Shown: positions 1-6,703 of the stretch, piece by piece
How the letters are laid out: each line of letters opens with the position of its first letter
How positions within the stretch are numbered: the stretch's first letter is position 1
DNA from: Enterobacteriaceae bacterium
Lineage (GTDB): Bacteria > Pseudomonadota > Gammaproteobacteria > Enterobacterales > Enterobacteriaceae
Assembly (NCBI GenBank): GCA_022712475.1
Contig: JALAGK010000421.1
Location: 1 to 21,399, forward strand
Direction of reading: 5' to 3'
Length of the DNA stretch: 21,399 bases
Program-made: the position numbers and the translations under genes
Notes under the pieces: model-generated
What the model saw: the letters and a program-made list of their open reading frames with translations, nothing else
What the model was told of the DNA's origin: nothing
Databases searched by the model: none

Positions 1-651
1 GGTCATGGTTTCCTGAGTGGTGAAGGTTTTGGAGGCCACCAGGAACAGCGTCGTTTCCGGGTTTACCGCCTTAAGCACTTCAGCAATGTGGGTGCCGTCA
101 ACGTTAGACACAAAGTGCATGTTGAGGTGGTTTTTATACGGACGCAGGGCTTCTGTCACCATGAACGGCCCGAGATCGGAACCGCCGATACCAATGTTTA
201 CGACATCAGTAATCGCCTTGCCAGTATAGCCTTTCCACTCGCCGCTGATGATGGCCTCAGAAAACGCCTTCATTTTATCCAGCACCGCGTTCACTTCCGG
301 CATCACATCTTTACCATCGACCATAATCGGTGTGTTGCTGCGGTTACGCAGGGCAACGTGCAGCACCGCGCGGTCTTCGGTACGGTTGATTTTCTCGCCA
401 GAGAACATGGACTTGATAGCGCCCGCCAAATCGGTTTCTTTCGCCAGCGCCAGCAGTTTGGTCATGGTTTCTGAAGTGATGCGGTTTTTGGAGTAATCCA
501 CCAGCATCAGGTCGTCAAACGTTGCGGAGAATTTGCTAAAGCGATCGGCGTCCTGGGCGAACAGGTCGCTGAGGGTCACGTCTTTGAGGGTGTTGTAGTG
601 GGAAGCCAGGTCTTGCCAGGCGGCAGTCTGCGTCGGATTGATGTTTTTCAT
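1..651 (-). CDS. pgi: Glucose-6-phosphate isomerase, N-terminal part (cut by window edge)
   Basis: Pgi interconverts glucose 6-phosphate and fructose 6-phosphate in the cytoplasm, in glycolysis and gluconeogenesis. The minus strand reads [15 protein letters not shown] from an ATG at 649-651 and stays open for 217 codons to the window edge, so only about the first 40 percent of a roughly 549-residue protein is present. The segment [20 protein letters not shown], the first SIS-domain phosphosugar-binding stretch, is followed by [13 protein letters not shown], both diagnostic of the family. A GAGT-containing purine stretch just upstream of the ATG can serve as ribosome binding site. It is transcribed divergently from the hydrolase at 953; in E. 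coli pgi is divergent from lysC directly, so the hydrolase sits between the two usual neighbours. Identification is secure; C-terminal integrity cannot be judged. Confidence 0.97.
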   Translation of the reverse strand, partial: MKNINPTQTAAWQDLASHYNTLKDVTLSDLFAQDADRFSKFSATFDDLMLVDYSKNRITSETMTKLLALAKETDLAGAIKSMFSGEKINRTEDRAVLHVALRNRSNTPIMVDGKDVMPEVNAVLDKMKAFSEAIISGEWKGYTGKAITDVVNIGIGGSDLGPFMVTEALRPYKNHLNMHFVSNVDGTHIAEVLKAVNPETTLFLVASKTFTTQETMT

Positions 652-952
652 AGCAATACTCTTTCGATTTGAGAATTGTGACTGGGGTCAATTGTAGCGC
701 CTGTGTCGGTCAATTGTGATGATTTTAATGCCATTACCGTCGGTTTATGCCCTTCGTACACTTGTCACCTTGAGAGCCCCTGCCGCATCAGCATGATGTC
801 TTGTTCAACTGCCGCTATAGCGAGGGTTTTCCCCTCACTAACTGATTTATGTGAGCCCCCTTGCAAACTCTATAGTGACGTCACCAGCCCTTTCAGGTTG
901 CAGCCCGTGCATTGACGGATGCAGATAAACAGGGTCACTACGGAGCACTGAG
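652..952. other. Divergent intergenic region between pgi and the serine hydrolase
   Basis: About 300 bases without a convincing gene. It must contain the promoters of pgi (minus) and of the hydrolase (plus). Visible items are a 10-base direct repeat GGTCAATTGT at 686-695 and 708-717, spaced 22 bases (about two helix turns) on the pgi side; a foldback around GAGGG-TTTTC-CCCTC near 824-838; and the perfect palindrome GTGACGTCAC at 875-884, overlapping a -10-like TATAGT at 871-876. The hydrolase ribosome binding site is GGAG at 942-945, seven bases before its ATG. I could not assign a confident -35/-10 pair to either gene. Confidence 0.5.
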
Positions 953-2281
953 ATGAATAAAAACGCTAAATTACCGATAAAACTGACGCTGGCCGCCGCT
1001 GTTATGGGTGCCATGGCAACGGGGACAATCCCCGCGTCGTCCTGGGCGGCGCAGACGACCGACTGCGGCGGCGTTGCGCTCACCACTTGTCCGACGCCAT
1101 TTGATAAAACGCTGCCAGATGCTAAAAACATGCTCACCTGGAGTCAGTCCGAGCGCGTCATTGGATTTCGTAACGATTATCGCAACTACCGTGGCGATGT
1201 CTTCCACCACGGTAACGCCCGCCCGCTGGAACTCGCACAAAAACAGCTCGATAAGGTCAGTTACAGCGTCAATGGCAAAACATGGACACTGAAGGACTAC
1301 CTGAAACGTCAGGACGTTGCCGGCATGCTGGTGCTCAAAGACGGCAAAGTGGCGTATAAATATCTGGGCGACGGCAATACCGACTCCACGCTCTGGACCT
1401 CGCGCTCGGTAGGCAAGTCGGTGGTCTCTACGCTCATTGGCGTGGCGGTAAAAGAGGGAAAAATCCACTCGCTGGATGACGATATCACCCGCTATGAACC
1501 TGACCTGAAGGGTACTGCCTGGGAAGGCACCAGTGTGCGCCAGCTTATGCAGCACACCTCTGGTGTGGCCTGGAACGAAAGCTATACCGACCCCAAATCT
1601 GATTTCTCTGTGCTCACCCAGTGTGAGGCCAACCCTGGCGCTTACGACTGCGTGCGTAAGCTGGTATCCGGACTTAAGCGCATCCACCCGGCCGGTGAAA
1701 GCTGGTCGTACTCCTCCGGCGGCGCGTGGCTGTTGGGCGACGTGCTTGAGCGCGCAACCGGTATGCCTATTGCGGCTTATCTTGAACAATCCATCTGGAA
1801 ACCTTACGGCATGGCCAGCGACGGTGTCTGGCACTCGTATACGCCCGGCAAACACGATGTAGGCGCGCACGGTTTTAACGCCACGCTGGAAGACTGGGGC
1901 CGCTTTGGGGAGTTTATTCTCAATGAAGGCCGCCTGGCAGATGGTAAACAGGTGCTACCTGCAGGCTGGGTGAACGACGCCAGTACCTGGAACCAGGCGG
2001 CGAAATCCGTCAGCGCCGCACACCCGGACGGCACCTACGGCTACCAGTGGTGGAACAATGCCGTACCGGCCAATGCCACCAACGTTACGCCATCGGTTGA
2101 TGACTCACTCAAAGGCTCGCTGTGGGCGCTCGGTATTTACGGCCAGATGATCATGGTCAACCGTGCGGAAAACCTGGTGATTGTCCAGTGGTCCACCTGG
2201 CCTGTAGCGGAGCCGTCTTTCAACGCCCAGCCGCTGGAAGCCTCGCTGATGTTCAGCGCTATCGCACAAAACCTGCGCTAA
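953..2281 (+). CDS. Exported beta-lactamase-family serine hydrolase
   Basis: A 442-residue member of the class C beta-lactamase / penicillin-binding-protein-like serine hydrolase superfamily, closest in style to 6-aminohexanoate-dimer hydrolase (NylB-like) and esterase members. A lysine-bearing N-terminus, hydrophobic core 11-28 and a possible signal peptidase I site after SWA (about residue 32) predict export to the periplasm. The nucleophile motif S-V-G-K is at 152-155 (Ser152, Lys155), a typical LMQHTSGV segment at 198-205, the Y-S-S motif (second catalytic motif, usually YxN) at 253-255, and Y-G-Q at 396-398 probably takes the place of the KTG/HTG box. Cys38/Cys46 and Cys224/Cys233 could form disulfides after export. 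The start is supported by CGGAG seven bases upstream. It is absent from the E. coli pgi-lysC junction. Substrate is unknown: peptide, amide or ester are all possible, and beta-lactam resistance is not implied. Confidence 0.88.
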   Translation: MNKNAKLPIKLTLAAAVMGAMATGTIPASSWAAQTTDCGGVALTTCPTPFDKTLPDAKNMLTWSQSERVIGFRNDYRNYRGDVFHHGNARPLELAQKQLDKVSYSVNGKTWTLKDYLKRQDVAGMLVLKDGKVAYKYLGDGNTDSTLWTSRSVGKSVVSTLIGVAVKEGKIHSLDDDITRYEPDLKGTAWEGTSVRQLMQHTSGVAWNESYTDPKSDFSVLTQCEANPGAYDCVRKLVSGLKRIHPAGESWSYSSGGAWLLGDVLERATGMPIAAYLEQSIWKPYGMASDGVWHSYTPGKHDVGAHGFNATLEDWGRFGEFILNEGRLADGKQVLPAGWVNDASTWNQAAKSVSAAHPDGTYGYQWWNNAVPANATNVTPSVDDSLKGSLWALGIYGQMIMVNRAENLVIVQWSTWPVAEPSFNAQPLEASLMFSAIAQNLR

Positions 2282-2299
2282 ACCCCGTTTGACCTGCTG

Positions 2300-2330
2300 C
2301 GCCCGCCTCCCTATGAGGTGGGCGTTTTTT
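2300..2330 (+). terminator. Intrinsic terminator of the serine hydrolase gene
   Basis: A 10-bp stem (2300-2309 with 2315-2324, one G-T pair), loop CCTAT and six T residues at 2325-2330, starting 19 bases after the hydrolase stop codon. It isolates the hydrolase from lysC, which has its own promoter just downstream. Confidence 0.88.
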
Positions 2331-2365
2331 ATGCGCATCGCGCAAGTCACCTCATAGCCCCCCCA

Positions 2366-2393
2366 TTGACAGCCGCTGCGTAACAGGTTAAAT
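2366..2393 (+). promoter_or_regulatory. lysC promoter
   Basis: A perfect -35 hexamer TTGACA (2366-2371), 16-base spacer and -10-like TTAAAT (2388-2393, 4 of 6 consensus). Transcription would begin near 2400, directly before the riboswitch, which is where the lysC leader should start. The position relative to the aptamer is the main support. Confidence 0.65.
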
Positions 2394-2404
2394 CTACAGC
2401 ACAA

Positions 2405-2611
2405 CTTACGTCGTATGGCGTAAGCCAGAAGAGGCGCGTCGTCCAGGTAGTGTGTCAGAGGAGCCAGTCCGAAGAAGACACAGGAGGGGGAGCGACGCCG
2501 AGGGGGAACACGTGCGGCAGCGTGGGCTTCCGACTACAGGGGCTGAATCCCCTGGGTTGTCACCCGGAGCGACCATGGGAAGGTCGTTTCGCAAGGTGGA
2601 GGGCTTCTGGG
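2405..2611 (+). promoter_or_regulatory. Lysine riboswitch aptamer (L box) of lysC
   Basis: Leader RNA that binds L-lysine and lowers lysC expression. A small hairpin (CTTACG at 2405-2410 with CGTAAG at 2419-2424) precedes the aptamer. The P1 stem is CCAGAAG at 2425-2431 pairing with CTTCTGG at 2604-2610. Between them lie the conserved L-box blocks: AGAGGCGCG just after P1, GGAGCCAGT near 2460, a GGGGGAGCGACGCCGAGG block near 2485-2505, and a CAGGGGCTGAATCCCCTG hairpin followed by GGTTGTCACC near 2535-2565. These match the E. coli lysC leader closely in order and sequence. In E. coli this riboswitch acts on translation initiation and exposes RNase E sites; dual control of that kind is inferred here. 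Confidence 0.93.
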
Positions 2612-2724
2612 TAAACCGTAGTTCTGGCCCGTTCCGTCTCTACGTCTGCCCCGTTTACCGCTCTTCCCTTGTACCAGGGTTCATTTTATTGCCATCCCGA
2701 TGGCCCCCTGACACGAGGTTTTTC
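2610..2724 (+). promoter_or_regulatory. Expression platform of the lysine riboswitch
   Basis: The segment between P1 and the lysC ATG. It can form a long hairpin: GGTAAAC (2610-2616) with GTTTACC (2653-2659), continued by CGTAG (2617-2621) with CTACG (2640-2644). The left arm starts inside the P1 region, so P1 and this hairpin partly compete, as a switch requires. The ribosome binding site is ACGAGG at 2713-2718, six bases before ATG. No T run follows any stem, so control of translation or RNA decay is more likely than intrinsic termination. Confidence 0.6.
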
Positions 2725-4086
2725 ATGACACAAGCCGTATCTTCCATCGTCGTTGCCAAATTTGGCGGCACCAGCGTTGCTGATTTCGATGCGATGAACC
2801 GTAGCGCCGATGTGGTGCTCAACGAAAGCCAGGCTCGCCTGGTGGTGCTCTCTGCCTCCGCAGGCGTTACCAATCTGCTGGTCGCTCTCGCTGAAGGACT
2901 GGAAGCCAGCGAGCGCTTCGTTAAGCTTGACGCTATCCGTAAAATTCAATACGACATTCTTGAGCGACTGCGCCAACCAGACGTTATCCGCGATGAAATC
3001 GATCGTCTGCTGGAAAACATTACCACGCTTGCCGAAGCCGCCTCTCTTGCCACATCACCTGCCCTGACCGATGAGCTGGTCAGCCACGGCGAACTGATGT
3101 CCACATTGCTGTTTGTGGAAGTGCTGCGCGAGCGCGCGGTGGAAGTGCAGTGGTTTGACGTACGTAAAGTCATGCGCACCAACGACCGTTTTGGCAAAGC
3201 CGAGCCGGATGTGAGCACGCTGGCCGAACAGGTCGTGCAGCAACTGCGCCCGCGCCTGGCCGAATCGCTGGTGATTACCCAGGGCTTTATCGGCAGCGAA
3301 GCCAAAGGCCGCACCACCACACTTGGTCGCGGCGGCAGCGACTACACAGCAGCCCTGTTAGGCGAAGCGCTGGGCGCGGTGCGCGTCGACATCTGGACTG
3401 ATGTACCCGGTATTTACACCACCGACCCACGTATTGTGCCCGCAGCCCGCCGCATAGATAAAATCGCCTTTGAAGAAGCGGCTGAAATGGCGACCTTTGG
3501 TGCTAAAGTGTTGCACCCGGCCACGCTGCTGCCTGCCGTGCGCAGTGACATCCCGGTGTTTGTCGGCTCCAGCAAAGAACCTAAAGCAGGCGGTACACTG
3601 GTGTGCAACCGCACCGAGGATCCGCCGCTGTTCCGCGCGCTGGCCCTGCGCCGTCGCCAGACGCTGCTGACGCTGCACAGCCTGAACATGCTCCATTCAC
3701 GCGGTTTTCTGGCGGAAGTGTTCAGTATCCTGGCGCGCCACAATATCTCCGTGGACCTGATTACCACCTCCGAGGTGAGTGTGGCCCTGACGCTGGATAC
3801 TACCGGTTCAACCTCTACGGGCGACACGCTGCTGACCACGGCACTACTCACTGAGCTGTCATCGCTGTGCCGCGTGGAAGTGGAAGAAGACCTGGCGCTG
3901 GTCGCCCTCATCGGGAATGCCCTAAGCCGCGCCTGCGGCGTGGGCAAAGAGGTGTTTGGCGTGCTGGAATCCTTCAATATTCGTATGATTTGCTACGGTG
4001 CTTCCAGCCACAACCTGTGTTTCCTGGTGCCGGGTAGCGAAGCGGAGCAGGTAGTCCGTAAGCTACACAGCAATCTGTTTGAATAA
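2725..4086 (+). CDS. lysC: Lysine-sensitive aspartokinase III
   Basis: LysC phosphorylates L-aspartate to L-4-aspartyl phosphate, the first step toward lysine, diaminopimelate, threonine and methionine. The 453-residue product matches E. coli LysC (449 aa) almost throughout, with four extra residues at the N-terminus (MTQAVSS). KFGGTS at 12-17 is the kinase nucleotide/substrate motif; TTLGRGGSDYTA and DIWTDVPGIYTTDPR are the family's central blocks; the last 130 or so residues hold two ACT domains (HNISVDLITTSEVSVALTLD and the FNIRMICYGASSHNLCF region) that bind lysine. The frame is open upstream to 2452 through the riboswitch, but ATG 2725 is chosen because ACGAGG lies six bases before it and homology begins there. 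Regulation is by lysine at both RNA and enzyme level. Confidence 0.97.
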   Translation: MTQAVSSIVVAKFGGTSVADFDAMNRSADVVLNESQARLVVLSASAGVTNLLVALAEGLEASERFVKLDAIRKIQYDILERLRQPDVIRDEIDRLLENITTLAEAASLATSPALTDELVSHGELMSTLLFVEVLRERAVEVQWFDVRKVMRTNDRFGKAEPDVSTLAEQVVQQLRPRLAESLVITQGFIGSEAKGRTTTLGRGGSDYTAALLGEALGAVRVDIWTDVPGIYTTDPRIVPAARRIDKIAFEEAAEMATFGAKVLHPATLLPAVRSDIPVFVGSSKEPKAGGTLVCNRTEDPPLFRALALRRRQTLLTLHSLNMLHSRGFLAEVFSILARHNISVDLITTSEVSVALTLDTTGSTSTGDTLLTTALLTELSSLCRVEVEEDLALVALIGNALSRACGVGKEVFGVLESFNIRMICYGASSHNLCFLVPGSEAEQVVRKLHSNLFE

Positions 4087-4094
4087 CCCCTGCT

Positions 4095-4113
4095 GCCGGG
4101 CCTTTCGCCCGGC
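4095..4113 (+). terminator. GC-rich hairpin after lysC, probable weak terminator
   Basis: GCCGGGC (4095-4101) pairs with GCCCGGC (4107-4113) around a five-base loop, eight bases after the lysC stop. The following GATTCTCGTCTT is only moderately T-rich, so termination may be partial; it may also act as a 3'-end stabiliser. Confidence 0.5.
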
Positions 4114-4122
4114 GATTCTCGT

Positions 4123-4155
4123 CTTAAGCCTCCGTTAAGCCAGCGGAGGTTTAAT
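4123..4155 (+). promoter_or_regulatory. Putative QseB/PmrA-type box and promoter of the two-component operon
   Basis: CTTAA (4123-4127), six bases, GTTAA (4134-4138), which is nine of ten matches to the CTTAA-N6-CTTAA direct repeat described for QseB and similar to PmrA/BasR boxes. A -10-like TTTAAT follows at 4150-4155 (5 of 6). A -35 at 17-bp spacing would fall at 4127-4132, inside the box, the arrangement expected of a promoter that depends on its activator. Positive autoregulation by the downstream response regulator is inferred. The transcript would have a leader of about 240 nt. Confidence 0.5.
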
Positions 4156-4248
4156 TGCCATTACTCCTCGCTTTATGCCGTATCAACAACGCAATCGTGA
4201 TAAAAAAACCACATGCACTAAGACACGAGGATTGAACACCGGGGCGAT

Positions 4249-4350
4249 GAGAGGGTAGGTTATCCTCTCAGGGATGCTGTTCATGCAGCGAGCATCGGCT
4301 GAAAAAGGCCGTGTTGCCTGCAACTGGCCTTTTAACACCGTGCTGCATGA
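4249..4350 (+). other. Strongly folding leader before the response regulator gene
   Basis: Three stems lie in the 4087-4405 spacer, which has no recognisable gene. Stem 1: GAGAGGGTA (4249-4257) with TATCCTCTC (4261-4269), nine pairs counting one G-T. Stem 2: TCATGCAGC (4281-4289) with GCTGCATGA (4342-4350), nine perfect pairs enclosing stem 3. Stem 3: AAAAGGCC (4303-4310) with GGCCTTTT (4326-4333), a terminator-like stem on either strand. The nesting suggests a folded RNA rather than chance palindromes. It could be a regulated leader, an attenuator or a small RNA. No homology is recognised. Confidence 0.45.
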
Positions 4351-4405
4351 GCGAATCGCTGTTTTAAAACCGGGCATGGAGCGCCCCCGAACACGGGCTT
4401 ATGGA

Positions 4406-5071
4406 ATGAGAATACTGTTACTGGAAGACGATCGTCTGATTGGCGACGGCATTAAAAATGGTCTTGAGCAGTGCGGCTTTTGCGTCGACTGGTTCACTGA
4501 CGGTGAACAGGGCAAACAGGCACTTCTGCGAGCGCCATTTGACGCCGTGGTGCTCGACCTTGGGTTGCCTGGCCTTGACGGCATGGACATTCTCTCCTGG
4601 TGGCGACGCCAGCAATTGAGTGTGCCGGTGCTGATTCTCACCGCGCGCGATGCGCTACACCAACGTCTCGACGGCCTTAACGCCGGTGCGGATGATTATA
4701 TGGGTAAGCCGTTTGCGCTCTCAGAACTGGTTGCACGCCTTAACGCCTTAATTCGCCGCAGCCATGCTCACAGCTCACCACAGCTTACTCACCGCCACGT
4801 CACCTTCGATCCCCACACCCGCATCGCCACCTGCAACGGCAACCCCATCGTGCTGACCGTGCGTGAGCAGGCGTTGCTTGAGCTGTTTTTAATGAATAAA
4901 AACCGGGTGATGTCACGCCAGATGCTAGAAGACAAGCTTTACAGCTGGGAGCACGACGTGGGCAGTAACGCCGTAGAAGTCCATATTCACCACCTGCGCC
5001 GCAAACTCGGTAGCGACTTTATCCGCACAGAACGCGGCCTTGGCTATTACCTGGGAACCACGGATGAATAA
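4406..5071 (+). CDS. QseB/PmrA-family (OmpR class) response regulator
   Basis: A 221-residue DNA-binding response regulator. The receiver domain has the acidic pocket Glu7-Asp8-Asp9, phospho-acceptor Asp51 ([12 protein letters not shown]), Thr79 (LILTARD) and Lys101 (MGKPFA). From about 125 on is a winged-helix OmpR domain ending in [20 protein letters not shown] and [11 protein letters not shown]. Similarity by eye is highest to QseB, next to PmrA/BasR, but qseBC is elsewhere in E. coli, so this is a paralogue or a different system and no symbol is given. The start is uncertain: ATG 4406 fits the family N-terminus MRILLLEDD but lacks a good ribosome binding site (TGGA is too close; GGAG at 4378-4381 is 24 bases away). 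The in-frame ATG 4376 also lacks one. It overlaps the kinase gene by eight bases. Confidence 0.9.
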   Translation: MRILLLEDDRLIGDGIKNGLEQCGFCVDWFTDGEQGKQALLRAPFDAVVLDLGLPGLDGMDILSWWRRQQLSVPVLILTARDALHQRLDGLNAGADDYMGKPFALSELVARLNALIRRSHAHSSPQLTHRHVTFDPHTRIATCNGNPIVLTVREQALLELFLMNKNRVMSRQMLEDKLYSWEHDVGSNAVEVHIHHLRRKLGSDFIRTERGLGYYLGTTDE

Positions 5072-6437
5072 TTTAAGCCTCAGCAGTCGGTTACTAATTT
5101 ATATCCTGCTGATTGCCACACTTATCTGGGGCGCTGCCAGCGGTCTGGGCTGGCTACAAACCCGCGAAGCCATTGATGAAGTATTTGATACCCAGCAACT
5201 GCTGTTTGCCAAACGCCTCGCCTCTGCCAACCTCAGCGAACTGACCGTTGACGATGCCCCCATCCGCAGACTGCCTAAAACCCGCAACCTGATTAAAAAT
5301 GGCGACAAAGGCAGCCTGGATGATGATGCGCTGGGCTTTGCCATTTTTAACGAGCGCGGAGAGCTGTTGCTGAGTGATAACGACCACGGCAACGAGTTCG
5401 GCCACAGTACGCACAGCGGCTTTATTAATAAAAGACTCGAAGGCGACGATGATGAAGAGTGGCGCATACTCTACATCACCACGCCAGACCGCCGCTACAC
5501 CATTGCCGTCGGCCAGGAGCGCGAATACCGCGACGATGTGGTTAACGACATTGTTATGGGCCAGCTCTGGCCGTGGTTTATTGGTTTGCCGCTAATGATG
5601 GCGCTAACGGCGTGGATTGTGCGCCGTGAGCTGATGTCGCTGCGCCGCACCGCCGACACGCTGCAAAAGCGAAGCCCGGAGGATGCCACGCCGCTGGAAG
5701 AAACCAGTGTCCCCAAAGAAGCGCGGCCGCTGGTCACCGCGCTTAACGCGCTGTTTGTGCGCATCAGCGGCACGCTGGAGCGTGAGCGCCAGTTCACCGC
5801 CGATGCGGCACATGAACTACGCAGCCCACTGACGGCGCTGCGCATTCAAAGCGAGGTCGCACTGCTGGCGGAAGAAGATAAAACCTCGCGCAACCGGGCG
5901 CTCAATAACCTGATTATCGGCATTGACCGCACCTCACGGCTGGTCGATCAGCTGCTGGCGCTGTCGCGTCTTGACGGCACGTCATCGTTGATGAGCGATG
6001 TTGAGCATATCGACTGGCGACAGCTCGCGGCCGAAGTGACGGAAGAGGCGCTGCCGGTTGCACAGCATAAGAATATCGCGCTGGAAACGATTGTTGAATC
6101 TCCCCCACAGATAGTACAGGGCAACCGGCTATTGCTGAAAATGCTGCTAAGTAATCTGGTCAATAACGCGCTGCGTTATACCCAGGAAGGCGGTGAGGTC
6201 CAGGTTACACTGCGCCACAACGGTCTGAGCGTGACGGATAACGGACCTGGGGTTATGCCAAGCCATCTTGCGCGCCTGGGCGAGCGCTTTTTCCGCCCAC
6301 CGGGCGCAGTGGAAAACGGCAGCGGGCTGGGGCTGTCGATTGTGAAACGCATTGCGCGCCTGCATGAATTTACCATCGACTGGCGCAACCGCCCGGAAGG
6401 GGGCTTCCAGGTGACGCTCAGGCAGTCTGGCGCATAA
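5064..6437 (+). CDS. QseC-like membrane sensor histidine kinase
   Basis: A 457-residue sensor kinase that phosphorylates the response regulator encoded just upstream. Membrane segments at about 11-30 and 168-186 flank a periplasmic domain of roughly 135 residues. A linker follows, then the H box [14 protein letters not shown] with His250, the N box [10 protein letters not shown] (Asn364), the G1 box DNGPG (392-396) and the G2 box GSGLGL (419-424). The sequence resembles QseC along most of its length, including the [11 protein letters not shown] segment after the first membrane helix and the RFFRPPG block. The periplasmic part is unusually acidic and histidine-bearing ([13 protein letters not shown] and EGDDDEEW, about 105-133), which could mean cation sensing. 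Start ATG 5064 overlaps the regulator stop, indicating translational coupling. The natural signal is unknown. Confidence 0.92.
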   Translation: MNNLSLSSRLLIYILLIATLIWGAASGLGWLQTREAIDEVFDTQQLLFAKRLASANLSELTVDDAPIRRLPKTRNLIKNGDKGSLDDDALGFAIFNERGELLLSDNDHGNEFGHSTHSGFINKRLEGDDDEEWRILYITTPDRRYTIAVGQEREYRDDVVNDIVMGQLWPWFIGLPLMMALTAWIVRRELMSLRRTADTLQKRSPEDATPLEETSVPKEARPLVTALNALFVRISGTLERERQFTADAAHELRSPLTALRIQSEVALLAEEDKTSRNRALNNLIIGIDRTSRLVDQLLALSRLDGTSSLMSDVEHIDWRQLAAEVTEEALPVAQHKNIALETIVESPPQIVQGNRLLLKMLLSNLVNNALRYTQEGGEVQVTLRHNGLSVTDNGPGVMPSHLARLGERFFRPPGAVENGSGLGLSIVKRIARLHEFTIDWRNRPEGGFQVTLRQSGA

Positions 6438-6541
6438 TTTCGCGTTTTCTGGCTGACTAAAAACCTGTAGTGTTAATACCAGAGCCGGACTGAATCCGGC
6501 TGAGACAGATGATAAATCTCATCCTGTCACAGACAGGGTGG

Positions 6542-6640
6542 ATGACACACAATAAAAACAAGGAAAATCAATTCATTGATTTTCATCTGTTAACGACAAA
6601 GAAGGAAAAACCACTTTTTCTTCTTTGGTTAGCAATCTGA
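6542..6640 (+). CDS. Possible 32-residue leader peptide ORF
   Basis: ATG 6542 opens a 32-codon frame whose TGA stop (6638-6640) overlaps the first base of the terminator hairpin. An in-frame ATG at 6509 would give 43 residues. The product is Lys/Asn-rich and then ends in a leucine-rich tail (LFLLWLAI, with CTT and TTA codons). AGGG at 6535-6538 could be a close ribosome binding site, though it is buried in the hairpin 6520-6540. An ORF ending exactly at a terminator suggests a leader peptide, but a chance frame is quite possible. The product is not recognised. Confidence 0.25.
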   Translation: MTHNKNKENQFIDFHLLTTKKEKPLFLLWLAI

Positions 6641-6661
6641 GCCGGACCTGGTCCGGCTTTT
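6640..6661 (+). terminator. Intrinsic terminator in the panS leader
   Basis: AGCCGGAC (6640-6647) pairs with GTCCGGCT (6651-6658) around CTG, followed by T residues to 6661 (four Ts counting the last of the stem). It could end the two-component operon, but 200 bases separate it from the kinase stop and only 42 separate it from panS, so regulated read-through into panS is the more interesting reading. Confidence 0.7.
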
Positions 6662-6703
6662 CATCATCACAACAACACAACCGTATTTTTGCAAGGACAT
6701 TCT

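Larger units (their letters stand above)
6482..6661 (+). promoter_or_regulatory. Multi-hairpin leader of the panS-type gene (candidate attenuator)
   Basis: Five stem-loops in 180 bases: AGCCGGA (6483-6489) with TCCGGCT (6495-6501); CATCCTGTC (6520-6528) with GACAGGGTG (6532-6540); GAAAATCAAT (6563-6572) with ATTGATTTTC (6575-6584); an A-rich/T-rich stem 6597-6610 with 6615-6627, one base bulged; and the terminator 6640-6661. The first and last share the same arms, so each arm of one can pair with the opposite arm of the other. The last is an intrinsic terminator only 42 bases before the panS ATG, leaving little room for a promoter between them. This is the architecture of transcription attenuation or a riboswitch. 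No known riboswitch class is recognised. Confidence 0.5.

Noticed and set aside
971..1870. 299-codon minus-strand ORF opposite the serine hydrolase
   Set aside because: It lies wholly antisense to a gene with signal peptide, catalytic motifs and homology; its product resembles nothing and GC-rich antisense frames stay open by chance.
2452..2724. N-terminal extension of lysC through the leader
   Set aside because: This is the lysine riboswitch; the frame is open by chance and homology starts at ATG 2725 behind a proper ribosome binding site.
4222..4230. GACACGAGG repeated from the lysC ribosome binding site (2710-2718)
   Set aside because: A single nine-base match; the only start nearby is TTG giving an eight-residue frame, so chance is the best explanation.
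4274..4405. Upstream ATG extending the response regulator by 44 codons
   Set aside because: The extension covers the hairpin region and is not related to any receiver domain N-terminus.
6495..6510. CTGAGA motif suggesting a TPP riboswitch before panS
   Set aside because: The obligatory second half (CCTGATC and the GTAGGGA-type closing block) is absent, so it is not a THI box.
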